From Microbacterium sp. C5A9 (GTDB lineage: Bacteria > Actinomycetota > Actinomycetes > Actinomycetales > Microbacteriaceae): a DNA stretch of 64,000 bases. The DNA lies in assembly GCF_022627955.1 (NCBI RefSeq), contig NZ_JABXGD010000001.1:372001-436000 (forward strand), given 5' to 3'. Below the pieces are notes generated by a model. That model was given only the letters and a program-made list of their open reading frames with translations, was not told the origin of the DNA and ran no database searches. A program made the position numbers and the translations under genes. Below are positions 8,397 to 16,776 of this stretch, piece after piece. Within the stretch, counting starts at the first letter, position 1; the number at the start of each line of letters is the position of its first letter.

Positions 8397-9541
8397 GCGA
8401 GTCGCTGGTCGTGGTCGGCGCTTCGGTGGCGACCACGGCGTTCATCGAGCGGCTGAGGGAACTCGGCAACAGCTCGCAGGTGAGGGTCATCGACTGCGAT
8501 CCCGACGCCCCGTACGACAGGCCGCCACTGTCCAAGCACTATCTTGTGGAGGGCGAAGCCGGAGACATCGCCGTTGACTGGAGCGACCTGGATGCCGAGC
8601 TCGTCCGTGCGCGCGCCACGAGCGTCGACACATCCGCATCTGTCGTACGGGTCGAGTACCCCGACGGCCGAGTAGGTGCTGTGCCGTTCGACCAGCTTGT
8701 GATTGCCACAGGAGCAAGCGCCGCCCGGCTTCCCATTGAGCCGGCGGACACGACCGTGCTGCGCAGCGCTGCCGATGCGCGGAATCTACGTGAACGCACC
8801 GCGAATGGGGAGTCCGCCGTCGTCATCGGAGCCGGCGCCATCGGCGTGGAGCTCGCCTCTTCACTCGCAGCGCGAGGGTCAAAGGTCGCGCTTCTGGATC
8901 GAGCCGCTGGCCCCTTGGAGCGGTTGCTGGCCGGTCATCTCGGCCAGGAGACTTCTACCTGGCTCGCGGACGCAGGTGTCGTATGTCACTGGGAAGCCGA
9001 CATTGCTCGCATCAGCGCCACCGATGGTGGCTGGGAGGTGGAGCTGCGAGACGGGCCCGTGCTCGTGGGAGACGTCCTCATCAGCGCCGTCGGTGCCCGG
9101 CCTGCTGTCGCATGGCTGGAAGATAGCGGCCTTCTCACGCACGGGGCTTTGATGGTCGACGCCGATGGCCGCGTCGTTCAGGCAGGAACTGTTGTCCCTC
9201 ACCTCTTTGGTATCGGTGATGCGGTCACGCGGATACGTGAGGGCGGTCCAGGCACCCGTACTGAGAGCTGGGCTGAGGCTCGGCAACAGGGGGCAAGCCT
9301 CGCGGAACTGTTGACCGGAGTCAGTAGGCAGCCTGCGCCGCCGTCATACTTCTGGACGGAAGTCGCGGGACGCAAGGTCCAGGTCGTCGGCTCGCTGCAT
9401 CCCGACGCTGTGCCGGTGCTCGAGTTCGAGAATCCGGAGCGGGGCGCGACCCTGCATCGCTATGACGCGCCGGACGGAACAAGCGCATGGATCGGAGTCA
9501 ATGCGCAACCGCGCATCGCGAGGCTGCTGACAGCGGCGTGA
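8393..9541 (+). CDS. NAD(P)H-dependent ferredoxin reductase (FAD)
   Basis: A 382-residue flavoprotein with two Rossmann folds: an FAD site at the N-terminus (VVVGASVATTAFIERL) and an NAD(P)H site at VVIGAGAIGVELASSLAARG. ISAVGARPAV and FGIGDAV are typical of the putidaredoxin-reductase type. It begins with GTG, overlapping the ferredoxin stop. It completes the class I electron-transfer chain of this P450 and is the last gene before a strong terminator. Confidence 0.9.
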   Translation: MSESLVVVGASVATTAFIERLRELGNSSQVRVIDCDPDAPYDRPPLSKHYLVEGEAGDIAVDWSDLDAELVRARATSVDTSASVVRVEYPDGRVGAVPFDQLVIATGASAARLPIEPADTTVLRSAADARNLRERTANGESAVVIGAGAIGVELASSLAARGSKVALLDRAAGPLERLLAGHLGQETSTWLADAGVVCHWEADIARISATDGGWEVELRDGPVLVGDVLISAVGARPAVAWLEDSGLLTHGALMVDADGRVVQAGTVVPHLFGIGDAVTRIREGGPGTRTESWAEARQQGASLAELLTGVSRQPAPPSYFWTEVAGRKVQVVGSLHPDAVPVLEFENPERGATLHRYDAPDGTSAWIGVNAQPRIARLLTAA

Positions 9542-9561
9542 GAGCGCGCCGCTCGGAGCGG

Positions 9562-9600
9562 AGAGGGCATGTGCACCACGCACATGCCCTCTTTCGTTTC
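9562..9600. terminator. Terminator hairpin containing operator-like copy C
   Basis: A perfect 13-bp stem (9562-9574 with 9580-9592) and five-base loop followed by TTCGTTTC, a good intrinsic terminator after the ferredoxin reductase. The stem tips contain TGTGC-N5-GCACA (9570-9584), the recurring palindrome of the locus. The site may therefore serve both as terminator and as operator for the aldehyde dehydrogenase gene 108 bp downstream. Confidence 0.75.
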
Positions 9601-9691
9601 CGTGCTCTCTGCACGTCGGCTCGGCTCCCGCGTGAGCCAAGGTGGGACAACTGAAGCGGGCGAGCGACCCGCATACGGCGGAAGAGGACCG

Positions 9692-11062
9692 ATGACGAAC
9701 CTGACAATTCCCGTATGGAACCCGGCGACCGAAGAGCAGATCGACGAGGTGCGGGCGTTCACTCGCGCCGACGTCGACGTGTCAGTTGAGCGAGCAGTAA
9801 CCGCGCAGAAGAGCTGGGCGAGCCTTCCTATCGCACAGCGCCAGCAGTTCCTGTTTGACCTCGCTGATGCGGTATCTCGCCATCGTCAGGAGCTGGCCAG
9901 CCTCGAATCACGCGATGTGGGCAAGCCGATGAAGGCGGCACTTGCCGAGGCGGACAGCGTCGCGGGCGTGTTCCGCTACTACGCCGGCACCATCGACAAG
10001 CTCACTGGTGAGACCATCCCTGTTGATGGGGGTGTGGCGCTGACCTTCCGTGAAGCAATCGGCGTCGTCGGAGTGATCACGCCATGGAACTTCCCTCTGC
10101 CTATCGCCAGCTGGAGCATCGCGCCCGCCCTCGCGGCCGGCAACGCCGTCATCGTCAAGCCGGCAAGCATGACTCCGCTGTCCACCGTTCGCCTCGGCGA
10201 GCTCGCTGCGGAAGTGTCGCCCATCCCACACCTCCTGCAGGTCGTCACCGGAGGTGGTGCCGAGGTGGGCTCCACGCTCATCGAGGACCGCAGAGTGGGC
10301 AAGATCAGTTTCACCGGATCCACGGAGGTCGGACGTTCCATCCTCCGCTCGAGCGCTGACACCATGAAGCGGGTCACGCTTGAGCTGGGAGGCAAGTCAG
10401 CGAACGTCGTCTTCGCTGATGCCGACATCGCGAAGGCTGCAAACGCCGCCCCATGGGCGGTGTTCGACAACACTGGACAGGACTGCTGCGCACGAAGCCG
10501 CATTCTGGTGCAGCGTCCCGTCCTGGACGAGTTCGTTGAGAAGTTCGTCGCCGCGACCAGCGCCTTGCGGATCGGAGACCCGTCGCAGCTGGACACGGAC
10601 CTGGGCCCTCTCGTCTCTCAGGAACACCGCGCCACCGTCGAATCCTTCCTCGACGACAAGCTCGACGTCGTGTTCAAGGGATCCACTCCGAGCGGCCCCG
10701 GCTACTGGATGGCCCCCCACATCGCGGTCGACCAGGACGGCTCCACCCGAGCGGCGCGAGACGAGATCTTCGGCCCCGTCGCCGTTGTCATCCCGTTCGA
10801 TACCGAAGAGGAAGCGGTTCAGCTCGCCAACCAGACCATCTACGGTCTGAGTGGCTCCATCTGGACGAGCAACGTCGGTCGCGCGCTGCGCGTCGCCAGG
10901 GGCGTGGAAAGCGGAACTCTATCCGTGAACTCGAACTCCTCGATCCGTGTGCAGGTGCCGTTCGGTGGCTTCAAGCAGTCCGGCATCGGACGCGAGCTGG
11001 GGATGGAGGGCGTACGCGGCTTCACCGAGCCGAAGTCGGTCTTCATCAGCACCGACTCATGA
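9692..11062 (+). CDS. NAD-dependent aldehyde dehydrogenase
   Basis: A 456-residue aldehyde dehydrogenase. General-base Glu231 is in LELGGKS and nucleophile Cys265 in GQDCCA. The NAD-binding ITPWNFPLP and FTGSTEVG are present. The ATG at 9692 has GAAGAGGA upstream and begins where homology begins; the open frame extends to 9569 without a ribosome site. The stop overlaps the next start (ATGA). It would oxidise an aldehyde from the amine pathway to its acid. Confidence 0.9.
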   Translation: MTNLTIPVWNPATEEQIDEVRAFTRADVDVSVERAVTAQKSWASLPIAQRQQFLFDLADAVSRHRQELASLESRDVGKPMKAALAEADSVAGVFRYYAGTIDKLTGETIPVDGGVALTFREAIGVVGVITPWNFPLPIASWSIAPALAAGNAVIVKPASMTPLSTVRLGELAAEVSPIPHLLQVVTGGGAEVGSTLIEDRRVGKISFTGSTEVGRSILRSSADTMKRVTLELGGKSANVVFADADIAKAANAAPWAVFDNTGQDCCARSRILVQRPVLDEFVEKFVAATSALRIGDPSQLDTDLGPLVSQEHRATVESFLDDKLDVVFKGSTPSGPGYWMAPHIAVDQDGSTRAARDEIFGPVAVVIPFDTEEEAVQLANQTIYGLSGSIWTSNVGRALRVARGVESGTLSVNSNSSIRVQVPFGGFKQSGIGRELGMEGVRGFTEPKSVFISTDS

Positions 11063-12717
11063 CCATGCAGTCGAGCGTCGCAGAGGGGGGGACGAAGATG
11101 GCCGCGTCAGACGCTGCGGAACTCACCATTCTCTTCGGAAGCCAGACCGGAAACGCGGAGTACCTCGCGTTCCAGATCCACGGGAAGGCAGAGAAGGCCG
11201 GCAACAACGTCCAGCTGGCGTCGCTCGAGGACTGGCTGCACTCCGGTGACCGAGAGCTCCAACGACTCCTGGTCGTGACATCCACGCACGACAACGGCCA
11301 CATGCCGGACAACGCGGCGGAGTTCTGGGACTGGCTCCAGCAACTGCCCTCAGGAGCGTTCGAAGGGCTACCGTACGCGGTCCTCTCCATCGGGGATTCC
11401 ATGTACGAGGACTTCTGCAAGGCGGGCCACGATATCGACGAACGCCTCGAAGCCCTCGGAGCAGTCCGCCTCGTCGAGAGCATCGACTGCGACATTGACT
11501 TCGAGTTCAGTGCCGAGCGGTGGGCGAAGCCGGCAGTTCAGCAGCTGCTCGACGCCCAGCCATGGAACGGTGCGGTCGCTGGCGAGCCTGACAATGCGGA
11601 CGAACCCGTCAAGGACAAGCACGCGAGCGCAGACCGAAATCAGACCGCTCGGGTGGTAGCAACCGCGCACCTCTCCAAGCCGGGCTCCGCGAAATATGTC
11701 GCACACTACGAACTCGCGTTCGACGAGCCATTCGCATACGCGCCCGGCGACTCCCTCTCAGTGTTCCCGAAGAACTCCGACCGCCTGGTGTCCCAGTGGA
11801 TTGAGGCCTATGGGGAGCAGGTAGTCGACGGGAGACCGCTCCGAGAAATCCTCGCGCATGACGTCGAGCTGCGTTTGCCGCACCCGGGTCTCATCGTCGG
11901 TCTGTCGCGTCTGCAGCCTGATAACCAATCTGTGAGCGAGATCATCGATCTCATCCAGTCGGGGTCCCGAGAGCGCCTGGACGCATGGTTGTGGGGTCGC
12001 GACGTTCTGGACGTCATCACGGATCTCGGTTGCGAGGACGTTCCTGTGGCGGAGGTTCTGGCCGAGCTTCGGCCTCTCCAGCATCGGGACTATTCGATCT
12101 CCTCCAGTCCCCTTCGCGATGATGGCAGATTGCACATCACCGTTGCGGGCGTCCAATACGAGCTGGGACGCGGCGAGCATCAGGGGACAGCTACCGAGTT
12201 CCTTCGCAAGCGGGCCGAAGACGGTGCGCCGTTCGAGGTTCGTCGCGTGCCCGCGCACGAGTTCACTCTGCCCGCAGACGACCAGCCGGTGATCATGATC
12301 GGGCCCGGCGTGGGAGTCGCACCATTCCGAGCGTTCCTCCGGCATCGAGACGCTTCGGGCGCTTCCGGTCGCAACTGGTTGTTCTTCGGAGACCAGCATC
12401 GCGCGTACGACTGGCTGTACGAGGACGAGTTCGATGATCTGGCTAAGCGAGGCGTTCTCCATAGGCTCGATGTGGCGTTCTCCCGCGACCAGGCGGAGAA
12501 GCTCTACGTGCAACACGTGATGGTTGATCATGCGGATGAGCTGCGCGGATGGGTTGAGGACGGTGCCTACATCTTCGTCTGCGGCGATAAGACTCGCATG
12601 GCGGCAGACGTGGATCGGGCGCTTGTCGAGATCCTCGGTGAAGGCGATTTGACCGCGGGAGAGCAGCGCGTGGCCGCGCTGAAGGCCGCGGGTCGTTACG
12701 TCAAGGACGTTTACTGA
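11059..12717 (+). CDS. Diflavin NADPH reductase (CysJ/P450-reductase type)
   Basis: This 552-residue protein joins an N-terminal flavodoxin domain (LFGSQTGNAEY) to a ferredoxin-NADP reductase module. The module has the FAD motif RDYSISSS, the NADPH motif GPGVGVAPFRAFL, ICGDK-like VCGDKTRMAADV and the C-terminal YVKDVY. The build matches sulfite reductase flavoprotein or P450 reductase. No hemoprotein partner other than the class I P450 lies nearby, so it may be a second electron donor or serve an enzyme elsewhere. ATG 11059 couples to the aldehyde dehydrogenase; ATG 11098 with a GAGGGGGG site is an alternative. Confidence 0.85.
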   Translation: MTMQSSVAEGGTKMAASDAAELTILFGSQTGNAEYLAFQIHGKAEKAGNNVQLASLEDWLHSGDRELQRLLVVTSTHDNGHMPDNAAEFWDWLQQLPSGAFEGLPYAVLSIGDSMYEDFCKAGHDIDERLEALGAVRLVESIDCDIDFEFSAERWAKPAVQQLLDAQPWNGAVAGEPDNADEPVKDKHASADRNQTARVVATAHLSKPGSAKYVAHYELAFDEPFAYAPGDSLSVFPKNSDRLVSQWIEAYGEQVVDGRPLREILAHDVELRLPHPGLIVGLSRLQPDNQSVSEIIDLIQSGSRERLDAWLWGRDVLDVITDLGCEDVPVAEVLAELRPLQHRDYSISSSPLRDDGRLHITVAGVQYELGRGEHQGTATEFLRKRAEDGAPFEVRRVPAHEFTLPADDQPVIMIGPGVGVAPFRAFLRHRDASGASGRNWLFFGDQHRAYDWLYEDEFDDLAKRGVLHRLDVAFSRDQAEKLYVQHVMVDHADELRGWVEDGAYIFVCGDKTRMAADVDRALVEILGEGDLTAGEQRVAALKAAGRYVKDVY

Positions 12718-14450
12718 CCCACGACCGTACGGCTGACCCTGACGCTCGCGACCTGAGCCGCGAGCGTCAGGGGAGACCACTCGGTGCCGGACCCCAATAC
12801 GATGCCGAGCACATGCTCAATACGCTGCATTCGCTGGCGCAGGGTGTTCCGGTGAATGAGCAACTGCTTGGCGGTCTCCTGCACCGACCCACCCCAGCCC
12901 GCGAGGACAGCTAGCGTATTCACGAGCTGGGTCCCCTGTTTGAGGTCGTACTGCACCAACGGCTCGAGCATGCCGACGAGCGACACGACCGTGGGGGCTA
13001 ACTGTCGGACAACCTCGCTCAACGGAAGCATGCCGCGAACATCCTGGTGCGTCGCCAAAGACACAGGCGACGTCTGGCCGTACACGCCTGCCCACTCCAG
13101 CGCGCTCCGGGCGTCGTCAATCGCCTGGCGAATGCCGTCCGGGGTCGAGGAGATTGAGCCCACCCCAATCGATGCTCGCAGCCCAGTCCCTTCAGCGAGC
13201 CGTTGGGTGGCCTCGAACACGTGGGAACTCAGCTCAGGCGCCAGGCGCCCCCCGGGGGCATCGGCGAGCACCAATCCCCACGTGGAATGGAGGAGTACGA
13301 CCGCGCGGCTTCCGGCGGCCACGCTGAGAGACTCCTTCAGAGCCCGACTGGCTGTCTCCCAATCCGTCTGCACACTGTGCACACGGACAAGAATGGGGCA
13401 GACCGGTCCATCCAGGCCTAGCTCTCCGAGAATGTTGGCTGCCTCTCTGTCGTCCTGAGTAAACCGCAACCTTGTCGCCAGAGAGGAGCCTACTGAGTTC
13501 AGATCGACGGCTTCGAGAAGGACGCCGAGCTGCATCGCTAGCGCACTCATGCGCTCGACGTCTCTCGAACGAAACCGAGCGGGTCGGTAGCAAGTGAGAA
13601 TGCCGCGAGACGCGCCGATTCCGAGAGCGACGGACATGTGTTCAAGGCCTGCGCAGTGCTGTTCAATGCTGCTCTGAGCCGCGGACCGGGAGTGGGTCGA
13701 CCAGACTCGTTGGCCGGCATCCGTCCGGGACGCGAACATAATCGGCGTTGCGGCGTTCTCGCGTCTACTCATGTATTCGAGCACGCACACCTGCCCATCG
13801 ACGAGTTCCAGCACGCGTTGCGCAGCGAACTCCAAGGCCGGCACCAACGAGGTCCGGGACGCGGTGGGAAAATCGAGCAGGAAGTGCGCGATGGCTGACT
13901 GATGATTGAGGTCATTCACGGTCTCGGCGCGAGCGAGTCCTGTGGCAAGCAAGCGGCCGACCTCGACAGCGATAGCCAACTCATCCTGGCCGAACGCGTC
14001 TTCTTCTGTGGAGTACAGGGCGAACACGCCTCGGAGGTTGTTCGACTCGTCTGCAATCGGGGCCGCTAGCACCGAATGGAACTCCTCCTCCTCGATGTGC
14101 GCAAACGGGATGAAACGGGGGTCCTCCGCGGGCGCTCGATTGATGATGACGGACTCCTGGCGCATGGCCGCCCACCCGGCGATGCCTTCGCCGAGGCGCA
14201 ACCGGATCTCGTCGATGCCGGTCTGCTGAGGAACCTGAGTTGCTACTCGCAGAACCAGGCGCTCGTCTTCTTCGTCCCAGAGGTATACGAATACAGCCTT
14301 CGTGTCGGTGGCTCGAGCAACCAGCTGCACGGCGTCCTCCGCAAGCTCGACGGGATCGCGACCCTGCGCGAACAGCAGCACGAGCTGCGAGAGCACCGCA
14401 GCGCGGCGCTCAGCAAGAACATCCTTACGATCCGATGACAACGACGACAC
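12711..14450 (-). CDS. PucR-family transcriptional regulator with GAF domain
   Basis: A 579-residue regulator. Residues about 30-170 form a GAF sensor domain (KAVFVYLWDEEDERLVLRVA...GEGIAGWAA). The middle resembles the GGDEF-like domain of CdaR/PucR proteins, and the C-terminus has the PucR helix-turn-helix (ETAKQLLIHRNTLRQRMQRI). Such proteins sense metabolites and activate purine or amine catabolic genes. It is divergent from the aminotransferase, with palindrome copy D between them, which suggests it controls that palindrome. Its 3' end overlaps the diflavin reductase stop by seven bases. Confidence 0.88.
   Translation of the reverse strand: MSSLSSDRKDVLAERRAAVLSQLVLLFAQGRDPVELAEDAVQLVARATDTKAVFVYLWDEEDERLVLRVATQVPQQTGIDEIRLRLGEGIAGWAAMRQESVIINRAPAEDPRFIPFAHIEEEEFHSVLAAPIADESNNLRGVFALYSTEEDAFGQDELAIAVEVGRLLATGLARAETVNDLNHQSAIAHFLLDFPTASRTSLVPALEFAAQRVLELVDGQVCVLEYMSRRENAATPIMFASRTDAGQRVWSTHSRSAAQSSIEQHCAGLEHMSVALGIGASRGILTCYRPARFRSRDVERMSALAMQLGVLLEAVDLNSVGSSLATRLRFTQDDREAANILGELGLDGPVCPILVRVHSVQTDWETASRALKESLSVAAGSRAVVLLHSTWGLVLADAPGGRLAPELSSHVFEATQRLAEGTGLRASIGVGSISSTPDGIRQAIDDARSALEWAGVYGQTSPVSLATHQDVRGMLPLSEVVRQLAPTVVSLVGMLEPLVQYDLKQGTQLVNTLAVLAGWGGSVQETAKQLLIHRNTLRQRMQRIEHVLGIVLGSGTEWSPLTLAAQVASVRVSRTVVGQ
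12739..12770. terminator. Hairpin inside the 3' end of the PucR gene
   Basis: A perfect 12-bp stem (12739-12750 with 12759-12770) and eight-base loop lie 22 bp past the diflavin reductase stop, inside the convergent PucR coding sequence. It could end rightward transcription, but no T-run follows. Confidence 0.4.
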
Positions 14451-14549
14451 CTTCCTTTGACTGGTGCAGACTCCTTCGCCTTGCCTCGCGACTGTAAGGC
14501 GCGGCCGTCACCGCCTCTTGTGCTCGACACACTCTGGCAGTGCTTCGAG

Positions 14550-14564
14550 TGTGCCTGATGCACA
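14550..14564. promoter_or_regulatory. Operator-like palindrome TGTGC-N5-GCACA, copy D
   Basis: Perfect TGTGC CTGAT GCACA in the divergent gap between the PucR-type regulator (start 14450) and the class III aminotransferase (start 14634). It is well placed for autoregulation and for control of the aminotransferase. Confidence 0.65.
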
Positions 14565-14633
14565 TAGTAGACCCCGTGACGGATGGCACAGTTTCAGTGT
14601 TGGCGCCGACGAGGGCGCAACGAGGAGGGTGAG

Positions 14634-16013
14634 ATGCCGACCGATCCGCAAACTCGCGACGCTCCCGTACAGAACCTCTGGCGGCACTTCGCCGACATGG
14701 GTGGAGAGACCCCGCAGGTTTTCGTCGAAGGGCGAGGAAGCTATCTCATCGACGATGCAGGGAATCGGTATCTCGATGCGTTGTCGAACCTGTATTGCGT
14801 CAACCTGGGCTATTCGCACGGTGCGGAGATGGGTCGAGCAGCGTTCGCGCAGTATTGCCAGCTCGGATACCACTCGTCCTGGGGTTCGACGCACCCGCGT
14901 GCCATAGAGCTCGCGGACCGGTTGGCCGCTTTAGCGCCGGCTGGGTTGAACCACGTCTTCTTCGTTCCGAGCGGCGGAGAATCGGTCGAGGCCGCCTGGA
15001 AACTCGCCCGCGCGTTTGCCCTGGCGAACGGTGAGGATCGATGGAAAGTCATCTCCCGGCAGTCCGCATACCACGGCACGACACTGGGCGCACTCTCGCT
15101 GAACGGACTCGACCACCTGCGGGAACAGTTCACGCCGATGCTGGTTCCGAGCATTCGGATTTCGAACACTAGGCGATTGCTCGACCCCGGCGCCGATTCT
15201 GTCGAGGACGCCGTCCAGGCGCTGCTCGACGAACTACAAGAACAGATCTTGATAAACGATCCTTCCACCATCGCGGCGCTGATCGTGGAGCCTGTGCAGA
15301 ACCACGGCGGCATGCTCACTGCCCCACCGAGCTACTTCGCCGGTTTGCGGAGGCTATGCGACACCTACGGTTTGCTTCTCATCGCGGACGAGACGATCAC
15401 GGCCTTCGGTCGCTGCGGTGAATGGTTCGCAAGCGCCCGATTCGGACTCGACCCAGACATCATCGTGACTGCGAAGGGGCTGTCCTCCGCGCATGCCGTG
15501 ATGGGAGCGGTAATCGCCTCAGACCGAGTGTTCACACCTTTCCTGGATCCCGGTGCCTCGTTCCTTCACGGAAATACGTTCGGAGGCCACCCTGTGATGG
15601 CCGCTGTCGCCCTCAAGAATCTCGAGATCATGGAGCGCATCGACCTCCTCGGCCAGGTCGCCGCACGGCAAACCGCTCTCGAGGAGCGGTTGCGGTCGCT
15701 CCTGGACCTTGAGGTGGTCCACGATGTGAGGGGAGCCGGATATCTCTGGGCCGTCGAACTTGCCTCCGCACCATCCGGCGCTCCCAACGGAAGACATATC
15801 TGGGGCCCGTTCGAACTCGAGAGGAAGCTCCGCGAGCTGGGCGTGCTGACCCGAGTAGCGTTCGATGATGACATTGCCATCATCAACGTTGCTCCGCCGC
15901 TCGTGGCGGAGCAGACTGAGTTCGACATCATCGTCGATGCCTTGCGCTCGGTTCTCAGCGACGTGAGTGCCGAGGTGCTGCAGCGACGGGCCCACCTGAG
16001 TTCCCGGGCGTAG
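14634..16013 (+). CDS. Class III PLP-dependent aminotransferase
   Basis: A 459-residue fold-type I enzyme of the omega-amino acid/amine:pyruvate transaminase group. Asp252 (ADETITAFGR) would bind the PLP ring nitrogen and Lys281 (VTAKGLSS) forms the Schiff base. SAYHGTT and LHGNTFGGHP also match. The ATG at 14634 follows CGAGGAGGG; upstream in-frame ATG 14583 lacks a ribosome site. It would move an amino group from an amine or amino acid intermediate to a keto acid such as pyruvate. An HxlR-type regulator follows 17 bp later. Confidence 0.9.
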   Translation: MPTDPQTRDAPVQNLWRHFADMGGETPQVFVEGRGSYLIDDAGNRYLDALSNLYCVNLGYSHGAEMGRAAFAQYCQLGYHSSWGSTHPRAIELADRLAALAPAGLNHVFFVPSGGESVEAAWKLARAFALANGEDRWKVISRQSAYHGTTLGALSLNGLDHLREQFTPMLVPSIRISNTRRLLDPGADSVEDAVQALLDELQEQILINDPSTIAALIVEPVQNHGGMLTAPPSYFAGLRRLCDTYGLLLIADETITAFGRCGEWFASARFGLDPDIIVTAKGLSSAHAVMGAVIASDRVFTPFLDPGASFLHGNTFGGHPVMAAVALKNLEIMERIDLLGQVAARQTALEERLRSLLDLEVVHDVRGAGYLWAVELASAPSGAPNGRHIWGPFELERKLRELGVLTRVAFDDDIAIINVAPPLVAEQTEFDIIVDALRSVLSDVSAEVLQRRAHLSSRA

Positions 16014-16030
16014 GTCGCCGAAGGAGGAAC

Positions 16031-16732
16031 ATGCCTGAAACGAACGGCGCGCTACCGCGGTTGACTGGCGCGCGAGACGGCTGGGTGCCTCCGACAGACT
16101 ACTGCCCGGTCTCAATCGGCGCTCGCCTCATCGCTGACCGTTGGACGCTTCTCATCGTCCGCGAGATGCTCGTCGGAAGCACCCGGTTTAACGCCATCCA
16201 CCGGGCTCTGCCGACGATGTCCCGCACCCTCTTCGCAACGCGGCTGCGATACCTGGTACGGATCGGTGTTGTGGAGCATTCGTCGGACACTGGCGAATAC
16301 CGTCTCACAGCGTCCGGCCTCGCACTACGCCCGGTCCTCGAAGCGTTGGGCGCGTGGACACTGGACTGGAGGGTGTCGCCTTCGACGGATGCAGACTTGA
16401 ATGTGGGGGCTCTCCTATGGCAAATGCACCTCGGGCTACAGCGCGACCGTCTTCCCAGCGGAGGTGTCGTCCTCGCGTTTCGTTTCCCCGACCAGAACCC
16501 GGGTGAGGCTTGGATGTTCGTCGACGAACACGGGTCAGGTGCCTGCGTGGGGACACCCGAACGGGAACCGGACTTGACGGTCACCGTAGATCTCCGCGTA
16601 CTGAATGAGCTCTGGTGGGGGAAAAGACAGTGCGCTGTCGCAATCGCTGATGGTGACGTCGGCTTTCGCGGAGCGGAGACCCTAGCTCGGGCGTATCCGA
16701 CGTGGTTCAGGCCGAAGAGTCTGACAGCCTGA
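16031..16732 (+). CDS. HxlR-family regulator with C-terminal SCP2-like domain
   Basis: A 233-residue protein. Residues about 25-115 are an HxlR-type winged helix (DRWTLLIVREMLVGSTRFNAIHRAL...MSRTLFATRLRYLVRIGVV). The remainder resembles an SCP2-like sterol/lipid-binding fold often fused to such regulators (LTVTVDLRVLNELWWGK). It follows the aminotransferase by 17 bp with an AAGGAGG site and may respond to a small hydrophobic effector. Target genes are unknown. Confidence 0.82.
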   Translation: MPETNGALPRLTGARDGWVPPTDYCPVSIGARLIADRWTLLIVREMLVGSTRFNAIHRALPTMSRTLFATRLRYLVRIGVVEHSSDTGEYRLTASGLALRPVLEALGAWTLDWRVSPSTDADLNVGALLWQMHLGLQRDRLPSGGVVLAFRFPDQNPGEAWMFVDEHGSGACVGTPEREPDLTVTVDLRVLNELWWGKRQCAVAIADGDVGFRGAETLARAYPTWFRPKSLTA

Positions 16733-16776
16733 CTCTCGGGCGGACGCCGAAGTATCGGCGCCCACCCGACGCCAGC

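Noticed and set aside
14500..14633. Purine or other riboswitch upstream of the aminotransferase.
   Set aside because: The region has a DNA palindrome but no conserved aptamer-like structure that I could recognise.
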